Shown: positions 1 through 9,092, counted from the first letter of the stretch. The stretch is DNA of 64,000 bases from Noviherbaspirillum humi (GCF_900188095.1 NZ_FZOT01000002.1:310001-374000), one strand, 5' to 3'. Numbers and translations: made by a program. Notes: a model not told the origin generated them from the sequence alone.

Positions 1-1399
1 GCACAAGATGATGCTGCAGATTTTCGAATACTAGGTTTCTACCCTGCTTCCAGGTCAGCATGACGGTCATTACGCCGGCACCCAATACAAGCGGAAACCA
101 GCCTCCGTGCGCAATTTTCAAGGTATTGGCAGCAAAGAATGCAAAATCAATGAGGAGGAAAAAGCCGGTAGCGAGCCAGCAGATGGCAAGGTTGTACCCC
201 CATCCATAGCGCACGACAAAGAACGTTAGGATGGTCGTAAGTAGCATGGTGGCCGTCACGGCGATGCCGTAAGCCGAGGCAAGATGGGTCGAATCGCCGA
301 ACCCCACTACGGCCGCCGCCACGGCTGCGAACTGTAGCCAGTTGATAAAAGGGATGTAGATTTGCCCCATTTCCCGCTCAGAGGTGTAGACAACCCGCAT
401 GCGAGGAACGTATCCAAGTGCAATCGCCTGCTGGATAATGGAGAAAGTGCCGGAAATGGTCGCCTGCGACGCAATCACCGTGGCGACCGTGGAAAGTGCT
501 ACGAGTGGATAAATGCTCCATGGCCCCAGTTGCTGGTAAAACGGGTTTGAGACAGCCGCAGGGTTCGATAGTAGTAACGCACCTTGGCCAAGGTAATTCA
601 GCGCCAGCCCCGGAAACACCACTATGAACCAAGCCAGGCGGATGGGTCGTTTACCGAAGTGCCCCATATCGGCATACAGTGCTTCTGCACCAGTGAAGGC
701 AAGCACCACCGCACCTAGGGCCAGAAAGGCCAGCCAGCCGTTCCTGACCAAGAACTGAATTGCGTGCCAAGGATTCAGTGCATGCAATATTTGCGGGTTG
801 GCCAAAATATTGACCAAACCCATACCCGCTAAGGTAATGAACCACACAACCACAATGGGGCCAAACCACTTGCCTATACCTGCCGTTCCTCGGCGCTGCA
901 AGGCGTAAAGTGCAAACAGGATGACTACGGTTAGTGGCACCACATAGGGTTTCAAAGCAGGTGTTGCGACTTCCAAGCCTTCTACGGCAGACAGTACGGA
1001 GATTGCGGGGGTGATGACGCCATCGCCAAAAAAGAGCGCCGCACCAATGAGGCCGACCATCGTAAGCGAGAAATACCAGCGCGATTTAGACGTCACGGAG
1101 GCAAGGGCCAAGGCAACCAAGGCCATGATGCCGCCTTCGCCCCGGTTATCCGCGCGCAGGATGAGCGTCACGTATTTCAGCGATACGATGAGGGTCAGGC
1201 CCCAAAGGATGAGAGAAACCACCCCCAGCAGGTTCGCTTCTGTCAGCGGCAAGCCGTGTTCCTGAGAAAAAACCTCCTTCATCGTATACAGCGGACTGGT
1301 GCCAATGTCGCCATAGACGATACCGATAGCGGCGAGGGTCAGGGTGGCAATACTGGACTTATGCAGCTCATGGGGAGCAGTGATGGCAGCGGTATGCAT
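1..1399 (-). CDS. kup: Kup-type potassium uptake transporter, partial (C-terminus beyond left edge)
   Basis: An open frame runs without a stop from an ATG at 1399 to the window edge, giving about 466 residues. The family is usually about 620-630 aa, so roughly the last quarter is missing. The N-terminus carries the Kup signature GIVYGDIGTSPLYT near residues 22-35, then hydrophobic membrane segments with the family motifs RADNRGEGG, FFGDGVITPAISVLSA and ALYADMGHFG. Kup is an inner-membrane K+/H+ symporter. It lies 33 bp downstream of kdpE on the same strand, suggesting a kdpD-kdpE-kup operon in which the two-component system controls this transporter. GC content is lower than in the right-hand part of the window. 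Confidence 0.95.
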   Translation of the reverse strand, partial: MHTAAITAPHELHKSSIATLTLAAIGIVYGDIGTSPLYTMKEVFSQEHGLPLTEANLLGVVSLILWGLTLIVSLKYVTLILRADNRGEGGIMALVALALASVTSKSRWYFSLTMVGLIGAALFFGDGVITPAISVLSAVEGLEVATPALKPYVVPLTVVILFALYALQRRGTAGIGKWFGPIVVVWFITLAGMGLVNILANPQILHALNPWHAIQFLVRNGWLAFLALGAVVLAFTGAEALYADMGHFGKRPIRLAWFIVVFPGLALNYLGQGALLLSNPAAVSNPFYQQLGPWSIYPLVALSTVATVIASQATISGTFSIIQQAIALGYVPRMRVVYTSEREMGQIYIPFINWLQFAAVAAAVVGFGDSTHLASAYGIAVTATMLLTTILTFFVVRYGWGYNLAICWLATGFFLLIDFAFFAANTLKIAHGGWFPLVLGAGVMTVMLTWKQGRNLVFENLQHHLV

Positions 1400-1432
1400 T
1401 TTGTGAGGTGATAATCGTGGGTACGAAGAAAG

Positions 1433-2128
1433 TCAGCCCGGGAGAAGCAAGCGATAGCCGACGCCAGTTTCGGTCAGCAGGTATTGCGATTGAGTAGGGT
1501 CTTCTTCCAGCTTTTGCCGGAGGTGACTCATGTAGATTCTGAGGTAGTGGGCGTTCTCTGCCTGTGCAGGACCCCAAACAGCGCGCAAGAGGTGTTGGGT
1601 AGTCGCCACCTTGCCAGCGTTGGCGATAAGTGCGGCTAGGAGGCGATATTCGGTTGGCGATAACTTCACCACCTGACCGGCTTTCTTTACCAGCCGCGTC
1701 TGGGTGTCAATCGTCACATCGCCAAAGGAAACTAAAGTCGAAGGCTGATTGGCATATTGCTGGCGTCGTAGCATTGAGCGTACGCGCGCAAGAAGCTCCT
1801 CGACGCCGAACGGCTTGGTAAGATAGTCATCAGCGCCCGCGTCCAGTGCCCGGACTTTTTCCGTTTCCATGGTGCGGGCGGACAGCACGATAATGGGGAC
1901 GGTAGACCGACTTCGGATGTCGCTGATGAAATCGATGCCGTCTCCATCCGGTAGGCCAAGGTCCAGGACAATGAGGTCTGGTTTGCGCGCACTAGTCTCA
2001 GCGAGCCCTCGCCGTAGTGTCTCCGCTTCGTGCACCTGCCATCCTTCCTCAGCCAAAGATAGCTTTACGAAGCGCCGGATTTGTGGCTCGTCTTCCACCA
2101 CAACGGCAACTTTGGCGGATTCAGTCAT
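1433..2128 (-). CDS. kdpE: KdpE-like OmpR-family response regulator
   Basis: 231 aa. A receiver domain (about residues 6-120: VEDEPQIRRF, phosphoacceptor Asp in VLDLGLPDGDG, Lys in LTKPF) is followed by an OmpR/PhoB winged-helix domain (about 130-228, with RAVWGPAQAENAHYLRIYMSHLRQK). KdpE normally activates K+ transporter genes after phosphorylation by KdpD. I chose the ATG at 2128 because an AGGTG ribosome site precedes it; a GTG lies nine bases further upstream. The start overlaps the kinase stop by 8 bp, implying translational coupling. No kdpFABC pump genes are in the window; the next gene is kup, the likely target. Confidence 0.9.
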   Translation of the reverse strand: MTESAKVAVVVEDEPQIRRFVKLSLAEEGWQVHEAETLRRGLAETSARKPDLIVLDLGLPDGDGIDFISDIRSRSTVPIIVLSARTMETEKVRALDAGADDYLTKPFGVEELLARVRSMLRRQQYANQPSTLVSFGDVTIDTQTRLVKKAGQVVKLSPTEYRLLAALIANAGKVATTQHLLRAVWGPAQAENAHYLRIYMSHLRQKLEEDPTQSQYLLTETGVGYRLLLPG

Positions 2129-3740
2129 TTGCAACACCTAGGCCCAAGTCTTCTGACGCTTCTATGTCAGGCAAAGCCGGAGGGTTCTCGAGTGGCAGCG
2201 TAAAAACAACGCAGGCCCCGCTCTTAGGGACGTTATATGCATGAATCGTCCCCTTATGCGCTTCGATGATAGTCCGGCAGATGGCTAATCCGAGACCAAC
2301 GCCTGGTAGAGCGGATTCCCGATTACCGCGAACAAATTTCTCGAAGATGTCCTGCTTCTGTCCAGTTGGTAGCCCGGGTCCCGTATCAAGTACTGCCACG
2401 CGAAGGTCGTTATCCCACTTTTCCGCGGTGATGGTCACATGAGAGCCGGCCGGTGTGTACTTAGCAGCATTTTCCAGTAGGTTGCATAACACCCGCTCCA
2501 CCAGGACGGCATCGAACCGTACCAGCGGCAAGTTATAAGGCAGGTCTACACGGACTTTATGGTTTGCTAGGGCTGTCTTACAAGTCCGGAGAGCACTACC
2601 AACCACCTCTTCGAAGGGTTGCCATTGAAGATTCAGGCTCACCTTGCCACTCTGAAGGCGAGCCATTTCTAGCAGCGTAGAGGCCATGTCGTTCAGGTGC
2701 AAAGCGCTATCGCGCAGCGCGTAGGCGACCTCCTGCTGATGCGTGGCCAAAGGTGGCTTGGACCTTGCCAGTGATTCCGACAGCCCCACGATGGAAGTTA
2801 ATGGGGTTCGGATATCGTGCGAGAGGGCTGCAAGCAATGAGTTACGCAGCCGCTCGGACTCCACTTGCAACTCGGTATCCTGGGCCACTTTAAGGTAATG
2901 CTGCCGCTCGAGTGCGATTGCGATTAGGGCGGCAAAGGTCATGACCTGATTGGCGTGGCCAAGCAATGCGGCTTGCTCGTGGTGCTCACAGCGAAGGGCT
3001 AGCACGCCGCGAGTACGCAATGGCGAAACCAATGGATAGAATGCAAATTCTGAGGCAGACAACAGCGCTGTCCCGGCACCGGCAGGTTTCGCTCGGTCAA
3101 AACTCCATTGAGCGATACTCAAATCTAAGACGGTCAACAGTGGGATTTCAGCCGGATGAGTTGCCGGTATAGGTGGCAGAGTCAGTCGCCCATCCGCATC
3201 TGGTAGCAGGATGAAAGAGCGCATACGAAAGGTTGTCCTGATAACTTTGCTGGAGACCTCCACGATTTGCTCGGTTTGAAGGGCACCTGACAAGTCACGT
3301 GCGAATTCGTAGAGTGCTGTGGATTCGGCCTCCCGCTTGTCCGCGGCAAGCACTTCAGCGCGCAAACGGCTAGTCAACTGAGCTATTAGGAGGCCAACGG
3401 CGAGCATCACGGCAAAGGTCACGAGGTATTGGATGTCGGACACACCTAACGAAAAACGCGGCGGAACAAATCCGAAGTCGAACGCAGCAACGCTGACTGC
3501 CGTCGCTAGAATAGCCGGCCCGCGCCCATAAAAAACAGCGACCACGACCACGCTGAGCAAGAACAGCATTACTATGTTGGCCAAGTCTAGGAATGCGAGT
3601 AGCGGGGTTGCAGTCACTGCGCACAGGAGTGGAATTGCGGCGGCGCCTAGGTAAGCCAAAGAAGGTTTAACCCCCCTATTACCAGAGGAATTAGCTTCTG
3701 GAGCTAGATAGCTTGCCCAGTGTAATAAGAAATGACTCAC
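2121..3740 (-). CDS. Short KdpD-like sensor histidine kinase (DUF4118-GAF-HisKA-HATPase), lacking the N-terminal KdpD domain
   Basis: 539 aa, whereas full KdpD is about 900. Four hydrophobic segments (about residues 28-130, DUF4118) are followed by a GAF-like region (about 150-290), a HisKA domain with the phosphoacceptor in LSHDIRTPLTSI, an N-box NLLENAAKYTP and the ATP-lid glycines DTGPGLPTG and GVGLGLAI. The roughly 360-residue cytoplasmic KdpD/USP sensor region that starts full-length KdpD is absent. The start is GTG, directly after an in-frame TAA, with an AGGAAACGAG ribosome site. Nothing resembling the missing domain is encoded upstream in any frame I read, so this looks like a naturally short kinase rather than a frameshift. 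Confidence 0.88.
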   Translation of the reverse strand: MSHFLLHWASYLAPEANSSGNRGVKPSLAYLGAAAIPLLCAVTATPLLAFLDLANIVMLFLLSVVVVAVFYGRGPAILATAVSVAAFDFGFVPPRFSLGVSDIQYLVTFAVMLAVGLLIAQLTSRLRAEVLAADKREAESTALYEFARDLSGALQTEQIVEVSSKVIRTTFRMRSFILLPDADGRLTLPPIPATHPAEIPLLTVLDLSIAQWSFDRAKPAGAGTALLSASEFAFYPLVSPLRTRGVLALRCEHHEQAALLGHANQVMTFAALIAIALERQHYLKVAQDTELQVESERLRNSLLAALSHDIRTPLTSIVGLSESLARSKPPLATHQQEVAYALRDSALHLNDMASTLLEMARLQSGKVSLNLQWQPFEEVVGSALRTCKTALANHKVRVDLPYNLPLVRFDAVLVERVLCNLLENAAKYTPAGSHVTITAEKWDNDLRVAVLDTGPGLPTGQKQDIFEKFVRGNRESALPGVGLGLAICRTIIEAHKGTIHAYNVPKSGACVVFTLPLENPPALPDIEASEDLGLGVAND

Positions 3741-4048
3741 TTAACGCTCGTTTCCTAGAATGCAACTTTCCGGGTGATATATCTGCACCCTCCTCGTTGC
3801 GATAAATGTAGCGTAGTAGAAAAGGCGTAAACGAGGCGTAAAAGTTCAGGCAATTTCTAGCAAAGCTTTTCCAAGACAGCAACACACCGGTTAACTCTTA
3901 TGCTGATTCCACGATGCTTATGTCCAATTCCTCCGTTCAGATATTGGATGGATGTTTCCCGATAAAGAATCATTGCCTTTTACGGAGTCCGGTTTAACAA
4001 CCTTTTCTAAAAGAGGTAAGGAAACGGGCGTGATTAGACTGAATCCTC
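3741..4048. other. Intergenic, no gene seen
   Basis: A relatively AT-rich stretch between the start of the short KdpD-like kinase and the end of the island small-protein genes. It should hold the kdpD-kdpE-kup promoter. I see no convincing open frame, no hairpin with a T-run and no remnant of the KdpD N-terminal domain. Confidence 0.5.
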
Positions 4049-4276
4049 TTACTTTAGAACAGCCCTTAATGCCCGTTTGTTTTCTTCTAGCAAATCATTG
4101 ACCCGTCTTCTCGCTTCTCTAGTTTCGGCGTTATATGCGCCATGGATAAACGCGTTCTGACTACTAACTGCTTTCCCGGATTTTGTCTTGGGTCCGGTCG
4201 CCTGTTCCCATGGTCGCCAATTCCTGATTAATGCTGCCTGTCGAGCTCGTCGCTCCGGAGTCCAGCCGTTTGCCAT
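4049..4276 (-). CDS. Small conserved island protein of unknown function
   Basis: 75 aa, ATG at 4276 with a strong GGAGG ribosome site. The sequence is basic and hydrophilic, beginning MANGWTPERRARQAALIRNW, then GPKTKSGKAVSSQNAF and HGAY. This pattern (RRxRQAxLIRxWxPWExxTGPKT) is familiar from small proteins near phage-like islands in proteobacteria, but I know no function for it. Its first 113 bp overlap, out of frame, the end of the preceding gene (4164-4853). Last gene of the island operon. Confidence 0.65.
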   Translation of the reverse strand: MANGWTPERRARQAALIRNWRPWEQATGPKTKSGKAVSSQNAFIHGAYNAETREARRRVNDLLEENKRALRAVLK

Positions 4277-4853
4277 TTGAAACCTCCAATATTTCGTTCG
4301 TCGGATTTATATCTTTCTCGTGCGTGCGCGTACTGGACGCAGAGTTCATCGGACCATTGTTGACTTGCTGCTGTTGCGCCACATTCTGCTGTTTAATGAA
4401 GGTTGGAGAGCGCGGGTACTTAATCTCTGACAGAGCTTCTAAGGTTGTGCGGCATTGAGATTGCGCCTTCAACGCCATCCGAAGATAGGTTTCTGAGGCC
4501 GGAAGATAACCCGCGTTCATGTTGGCTGCGGCCTTCTGAGCCAAACAGGTGAACATGGCGTCTAGCGCATGTGCCTGGGCTGCCAACATCGCTTCCGGGC
4601 GGTCCATGCAGTCGCCACGGATGGTCAATACCTGCTTACCCAGTTCGTCAACCAAATCAGTGATATTTGCCCCCGCCTTCATGGGGTGGAAGTTGAACAT
4701 GGTCACAGCAGCGTTCACGGTTGGGCTTGCCATCATCCGGGAATGGGCTCTGCCCTCCGTCTCCCCTTCCCGCTGTGTTACTTGCAGAGTGTTTGGATTT
4801 GCGGCCCGTGAATCTTCCTTTTTGGGGCTACGCTTGTTCGGGTTGTTGGTCAT
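4164..4853 (-). CDS. Conserved island protein of unknown function
   Basis: 229 aa. The start at 4853 is fixed by an ATGA overlap with the stop of the VRR-NUC gene. The N-terminal 40 residues are basic and probably disordered. The core (about 65-160) is helical: LDAMFTCLAQKAAANMNAGY followed by TYLRMALKAQSQCRTTLEAL and a Gln/Asn-rich QQNVAQQQQVNNG. Similar proteins with the ALKAQxQCRxTLExL motif recur beside prophage and satellite replication genes in Burkholderiales. No catalytic motif is visible, so a DNA-metabolism or packaging role would be a guess. The tail overlaps the next gene by 113 bp. Confidence 0.7.
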   Translation of the reverse strand: MTNNPNKRSPKKEDSRAANPNTLQVTQREGETEGRAHSRMMASPTVNAAVTMFNFHPMKAGANITDLVDELGKQVLTIRGDCMDRPEAMLAAQAHALDAMFTCLAQKAAANMNAGYLPASETYLRMALKAQSQCRTTLEALSEIKYPRSPTFIKQQNVAQQQQVNNGPMNSASSTRTHEKDINPTNEILEVSNGKRLDSGATSSTGSINQELATMGTGDRTQDKIRESS

Positions 4854-5350
4854 TCGATTCTCACTTTCTTTAACGGCCCAAGTTCGGCCAGGACATCGCG
4901 GCAATCCTTCGCAACGAGTGCCACGCAACCGGCAGGCCGGATGCGCTTCAGGAAAGCGGATTGTTCCGGCCTCAGCCTCCCCTTGGCGGCCTTCACCTCC
5001 ACGCCCAGCAACCGGCCACCCCTCAGTTGTCCCAGCACGTCAGGGCAGCCGGGCCAGCCAAACCGAATGAACCGGCCTCCTACCGTAGCGGCCCTGCTGT
5101 TTATCCGTTCGCACCATGCCACCATCGGATGCGCTCGCAAGGTCTTGAGCACTTCCACCAGCGCGGCGGCTCCGGGCTTGGCATTGCTTCGTACTAGAGG
5201 AAGGTCATCACTCAATAAATCAGTGCAAGCCCGATTGCCGGAAAGCTCTCCGGTCTTCTCCTCCCCTATATAAGGGGGGAGGAGAATTTCGGCGTCGGAC
5301 TTCTCCGAAAACGGAGAAAATGGAGAATTTCGGCGTTTCACCTTACCCAT
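4850..5350 (-). CDS. VRR-NUC domain nuclease
   Basis: 166 aa. The C-terminal 85 residues carry a VRR-NUC (PD-(D/E)xK-type) fold: CERINSRAATVGGRFIRFGW, GCPDVLGQLRGGRLLGVEVKAAKGRL (the D and ExK catalytic residues) and RPEQSAFLKRI. VRR-NUC proteins are virus-type Holliday-junction/replication-repair nucleases often found next to phage or satellite primase-helicase genes, as here. The ATG at 5350 has a GAGGGG ribosome site; a GTG six bases upstream is possible. It overlaps the replication gene upstream and ends in an ATGA overlap with the next gene. The N-terminal 60 residues look unstructured. Confidence 0.85.
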   Translation of the reverse strand: MGKVKRRNSPFSPFSEKSDAEILLPPYIGEEKTGELSGNRACTDLLSDDLPLVRSNAKPGAAALVEVLKTLRAHPMVAWCERINSRAATVGGRFIRFGWPGCPDVLGQLRGGRLLGVEVKAAKGRLRPEQSAFLKRIRPAGCVALVAKDCRDVLAELGPLKKVRIE

Positions 5351-7311
5351 AGCCACCCCTCATTGCACCCAAGATAACCACGGGAAATCAGCCCAGTGAT
5401 TGCCTCTCTGGCGCGGGAAGTTCGCTTATCTGTAGGGCATGTCAGGCTTGCAGCACCAGCAGTGACGGCCCGTTCAAGTTCGATGCAGGGGCGGGATGGC
5501 GGCGCTCCTGGCTTGCCGGTTACGCCAGTAATGAACAAGGGACGCAAGGCATCGGTAACAAGACGTTGATTCCCACCGCTTGGCGTCTTCACGCGCTTGA
5601 CGTCATGGGCAGCAGTATCAGGAACCACCACGCAAGAAGTCACCGGGTCGCCGAACTCGTCCTCCCCGAGTGCCTCCACTTGGAGCCTGAAGGCATGAGA
5701 ATTGCCGTCCTCACCGTCCTTGGACTTCGCCACCTTCCATTCACGGCGGTCGCCATCTCTCGATACTTCGATGGCGGCATCCATCGCAGCAAATAGGGAA
5801 CTATGCCCGCGTAGACCCTTAGTCGAGTCTTTCCCGGTATGGTGAACCAGCACCACAAGCCCGCCCGTCATCGCCTGTAATCGCTTGGCGGCTTCCAGAA
5901 TTTCGCCCATGTCGCGGCTACTGTTCTCGTCGGCAGTCGGCGCGGCCCGGTTCAGCGTGTCGATGAAAACCACGGCACCAGCGGGCACGACGGCGGCAAG
6001 GTCCTGCACGTCGCCCGGCTCGGTCAACTTGAACGGTTGCAGCACCATGCGCAGCGAATCGGGCAGCTTGCGGCCTTCGTGCGCCTCCCATGCGGCCACC
6101 CGCAACCGGAACCCAGCCTCCCCTTCGAGCGCGGCATATACCACTGGCGCGGCCTCTACACGGCACCCGAACCAAGTTCGACCGCCCGCCACAGCAGCGG
6201 CCATATCGAAGCCTAGAAACGATTTCCCGGATGCGCTCGGCCCGTACAGGGCAGCCACGCCAGCAGCCGGCAGCACCCCACGAACGCGCCATTGCAGCGG
6301 CGGCAAGGCGTGAAGGTCGGCGCTTCCCAGCAGCTTGAAACGCCGTTCTGGCTTGGGCGGCTCCTTGGTTCGCTCCAGAAGGGATGCCAGCGCATCGGCT
6401 CCATACTCGATTGCGTAATCGTTCGCATCGTAATTGGCGGCCTTGTCGGCGGGCAGCTCGCACCACTCGCCATTGACTGCTTGGGCTATCTCAGCGGCTT
6501 GCGCCTCCTTGCCCCGGTCAGGCACCAGAACCAGCCGGGCGGCGGGGTACTGCTCACGAGCGGCAGCGGCTACAGTTTTCATCCGTCCAGCCCCGAAGCA
6601 AACCAAAGCAGCGGCGTCCGTTGCCGCATGGGCGGCCCACGCCTGCCCCAAACCCTCAACGATATAAATCCGGTCGCCAATCTCACCCACCAAATGACAG
6701 CCATTGCCGAAGCTCGCACCTGGCAGATTCAGCTTGTCGCCCTGCTCTGGAATGAATTGCAGCGTTTGCAGCTTGCCGCCAAGGTCGCGGCTTGGCACTA
6801 CCAAGCACCCGGCCACGTTCCGCTCACGGATGACCAACGGCGGCGCATCGGTGGGATAAACCCGCAGGCCATCCGGCAAACCGCCTTTTCGGGCAATGTA
6901 GGGATGGTCAGCGGGCGCGGGGTTGCAGCGGCCCCACACCTCGGCAGCCTTGGCGCTCTCGGCTTGCTTAATCGGCGTTACAGGCGCTTTCCTTGGTGCG
7001 GCGGGGACAATGCTTGCCTGGCCGCCGTTCGCAGCTTGGAGGCGCTTTGCCGGGTCTTGCCAGCCTTGCGCGTAAGCCATCGCATAGAGTGAATTTGCCG
7101 TCACCGGCCCGTCCTCGCTAAACGACTTCCAGACTGTCAGGCAGTCGCGTTCACTGGAATAGTTGCCAGCCGATGCGCTCCAGTCGTGGAACGTCTCAAA
7201 GGAGAGTCCGGCAGCTTTCGCGGCCATGCCAGCTTTTACCCATTCCTCACGCGGGCAACTGGAATCAAGGTGCCTCAGGGCAGATGCGGCGCGGTCCTGT
7301 TCCTGCATCAT
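5338..7311 (-). CDS. Replication protein: Toprim plus RepA-type (AAA_25) helicase
   Basis: 657 aa, ATG at 7311 behind GGAGG. The N-terminal 90 residues resemble a PriCT-type domain (WVKAGMAAKAAG, FHDWSAS). A Toprim-like domain follows at about 205-290 (IYIVEGLGQAWAAH, VLVPDRG). A RecA-fold helicase/ATPase occupies about 345-560: Walker A GPSASGKS at 357-364, Walker B AVVFIDTLNRAAP and LVVLVHHTGKD. This architecture is typical of plasmid, phage-satellite and integrative-element replication proteins that combine primase and helicase roles. It is the central gene of the island operon and suggests the element can replicate after excision. Confidence 0.87.
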   Translation of the reverse strand: MMQEQDRAASALRHLDSSCPREEWVKAGMAAKAAGLSFETFHDWSASAGNYSSERDCLTVWKSFSEDGPVTANSLYAMAYAQGWQDPAKRLQAANGGQASIVPAAPRKAPVTPIKQAESAKAAEVWGRCNPAPADHPYIARKGGLPDGLRVYPTDAPPLVIRERNVAGCLVVPSRDLGGKLQTLQFIPEQGDKLNLPGASFGNGCHLVGEIGDRIYIVEGLGQAWAAHAATDAAALVCFGAGRMKTVAAAAREQYPAARLVLVPDRGKEAQAAEIAQAVNGEWCELPADKAANYDANDYAIEYGADALASLLERTKEPPKPERRFKLLGSADLHALPPLQWRVRGVLPAAGVAALYGPSASGKSFLGFDMAAAVAGGRTWFGCRVEAAPVVYAALEGEAGFRLRVAAWEAHEGRKLPDSLRMVLQPFKLTEPGDVQDLAAVVPAGAVVFIDTLNRAAPTADENSSRDMGEILEAAKRLQAMTGGLVVLVHHTGKDSTKGLRGHSSLFAAMDAAIEVSRDGDRREWKVAKSKDGEDGNSHAFRLQVEALGEDEFGDPVTSCVVVPDTAAHDVKRVKTPSGGNQRLVTDALRPLFITGVTGKPGAPPSRPCIELERAVTAGAASLTCPTDKRTSRAREAITGLISRGYLGCNEGWLWVR

Positions 7312-7390
7312 GCGACACCTCCAGACAACACCACCAGCACCAGCAAGGCGACGTCAGGAGGCACCATTGCAAGATAACCAATGGCAACCA

Positions 7391-7726
7391 TCATTCCACC
7401 CCCTTGTCGCCCGACACGGCGGCAATAACACGTTGCGACAACCAGTATTCACGAATAGGGCGGCCAGTGCCGCATCCGTCGGGACAAGGTACATCCTGGG
7501 CCTCGACGGGCCATCCTAGATAATCAAGCTCTTTGATGTATGCGGCCAGTCGCCAGCAGCGCAGCCCATAGCTAGGCTGGGTTAGGCGTTCACCTTTAAG
7601 CATTCGAGCCAAAGCAATACCAGGTTGCGTCGCATGGTTCGGCCAAATGGGATTAAAATCAGGCTCAGGCAAGAACGATAATTGCTCAAACCCGGTTGAT
7701 GCTTGGCGGCTCTCCGGGTTTTTCAT
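7391..7726 (-). CDS. Small HTH-like island protein
   Basis: 111 aa. The start is fixed by an ATGA overlap with the end of the AlpA-like gene. The region at about 35-70 (GIALARMLKGERLTQPSYG, WRLAAYIKELDYLGWPVE) and the tail IREYWLSQRVI fit a winged-helix fold seen in small proteins of prophage islands, where such proteins are probable DNA-binding factors. Two Cys (CPDGCG) lie between them. No catalytic residues. It is probably co-expressed with the replication protein, which begins 79 bp downstream. Confidence 0.6.
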   Translation of the reverse strand: MKNPESRQASTGFEQLSFLPEPDFNPIWPNHATQPGIALARMLKGERLTQPSYGLRCWRLAAYIKELDYLGWPVEAQDVPCPDGCGTGRPIREYWLSQRVIAAVSGDKGVE

Positions 7727-7950
7727 TTTGCGCTCCCGTTCAGCAGCGCGGCAATTTCGGCAACGGGCCACAGCAGGCGGTTGCCGAACTTGACGGGTCG
7801 GATGCCGAAGCAATGCCCGGTGAGGCAATAATGCTTCCTGAGGGTTTGGCTAGCGCGATTTGTTGCGCGGGCAAACTCGGAAGTTTGAATGTGGTCTCGG
7901 CCTGCCGCGATTGCGGCAAGTGCGGGCGGGAGAGAGATGGAAATTTGCAT
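7723..7950 (-). CDS. AlpA-like DNA-binding regulator
   Basis: 75 aa. A helix-turn-helix segment QTSEFARATNRASQTLRKHY is followed by the AlpA/excisionase-type wing GIRPVKFGNRLLWPVAEIAALL. Family members are excisionases or activators of integrase and replication genes in satellite prophages. I prefer the ATG at 7950, which has AGAAAGGA eight bases upstream; another ATG lies at 7956. First gene of the block that includes the HTH-like protein, the replication protein and the nuclease. Confidence 0.72.
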   Translation of the reverse strand: MQISISLPPALAAIAAGRDHIQTSEFARATNRASQTLRKHYCLTGHCFGIRPVKFGNRLLWPVAEIAALLNGSAK

Positions 7951-8090
7951 CGCCATGTTCCTTTCTAGAGGTATAGCGCCACTGCGATTGATTCGCGGTG
8001 AAGCGCAGGCGATACAAACTTTATGCACGGGGAAGCGTGGTGACGATAGACCCTCCGACAGCCCTCCGCCTCCCTCCGATTACCTTCCGG

Positions 8091-9092
8091 CTAGCCTCCG
8101 ACTTTTCTCCATTCCTGTACACGTTTGTCCAGTTGTGGCGCCGTTAGCTCCTGCTCGTCTCCCTTCTCATATTCGTACTTCACCCCGCCAGCCGTCGTAC
8201 AAGTCAACGGGTGGATTTTTTGTGTTGCCATCCGCTTCAATTCAGCCATGACCGGGCCGGCCGTAACCTTCTTGCCCGCGTCCCTAAGGTCATAGCAAAT
8301 CGTCCAAATCGTCGGTGTCAGTGAGTCTCCCCCTTGCGGTTCGATGCGCGTCTTTGGTGCGAATGGCTTGGCTTCTTTTGTCGAACGCGGGAGAGCCACC
8401 GGTTTTGCCATCTCCACTAGCTCCGGCGGCATGTCAGGCCAGCCGACAGACTGCCCCCAAGCGGCGAACTCCGACAAAAGCACTTCATCGGGACCAAGGC
8501 TGCTGTATTGCGTCAGCGGTGGAGTAAATACTGCACGGTCGTATCGGTTAGCACGAAGCAGCCTGAGTCTTTTCTCGAACTTTACTTGCGCGTCGGTAGA
8601 TGGAAAGCTGTCTGAAGTAAAAAGCTGCCCACTGCCTGGGCCTGCCATCCAAGCCTGCGGATGGCCTTTCATCGAGTCGGGGTCAAGGCCCAGCGACAAG
8701 GCGCAAGCTTGCCATTCTTTGGCCTTTCGCATGGCGCGCCAGTATTCCCAGTCAATGCTTCTTGCCTCCGCCTGCTGTTTCACAATACGCAGCCCGATAC
8801 TTCTGGCACCAAGGAAAGGGATTAAATCTTGAGGGAGGACTACCGAGCTTTTCAGCGATTGACCAACAGGGAACGTATGCCGACCAAGGCCAGCGGGGTT
8901 TCGAACGACAAGCTCACCTCGCTGCACTGCTTGGGGTAACTCCTGCTCTAGATTGACCCGCGCAACGCCATAATCCATCCATTCATCATCGCTTGGATGC
9001 AGGGCTTTCGCCATCATATCCGCCAGCTCGGCAAACTTCACCGGCTTGCCATCATCGATGGATAGCCAAGCAAAGTAATTTTTTTCTTCCAA
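8091..9092 (-). CDS. Island protein of unknown function
   Basis: 333 aa. The start is TTG at 9092, supported by AAGGAG seven bases upstream. The N-terminus resembles small proteins that receive a row/slot of an accessory gene set (YFAWLSIDDGKPVKFAELADMMAKALHP). The middle contains DWEYWRAMRKAKEWQACALSLGLDP. The C-terminal about 80 residues (TIWTICYDLRDAGKKVTAGPVMAELKRMA) could be a winged helix. I do not recognise the family. Its place between integrase and AlpA-like gene suggests an element-encoded accessory or regulatory protein. Confidence 0.6.
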   Translation of the reverse strand: MEEKNYFAWLSIDDGKPVKFAELADMMAKALHPSDDEWMDYGVARVNLEQELPQAVQRGELVVRNPAGLGRHTFPVGQSLKSSVVLPQDLIPFLGARSIGLRIVKQQAEARSIDWEYWRAMRKAKEWQACALSLGLDPDSMKGHPQAWMAGPGSGQLFTSDSFPSTDAQVKFEKRLRLLRANRYDRAVFTPPLTQYSSLGPDEVLLSEFAAWGQSVGWPDMPPELVEMAKPVALPRSTKEAKPFAPKTRIEPQGGDSLTPTIWTICYDLRDAGKKVTAGPVMAELKRMATQKIHPLTCTTAGGVKYEYEKGDEQELTAPQLDKRVQEWRKVGG

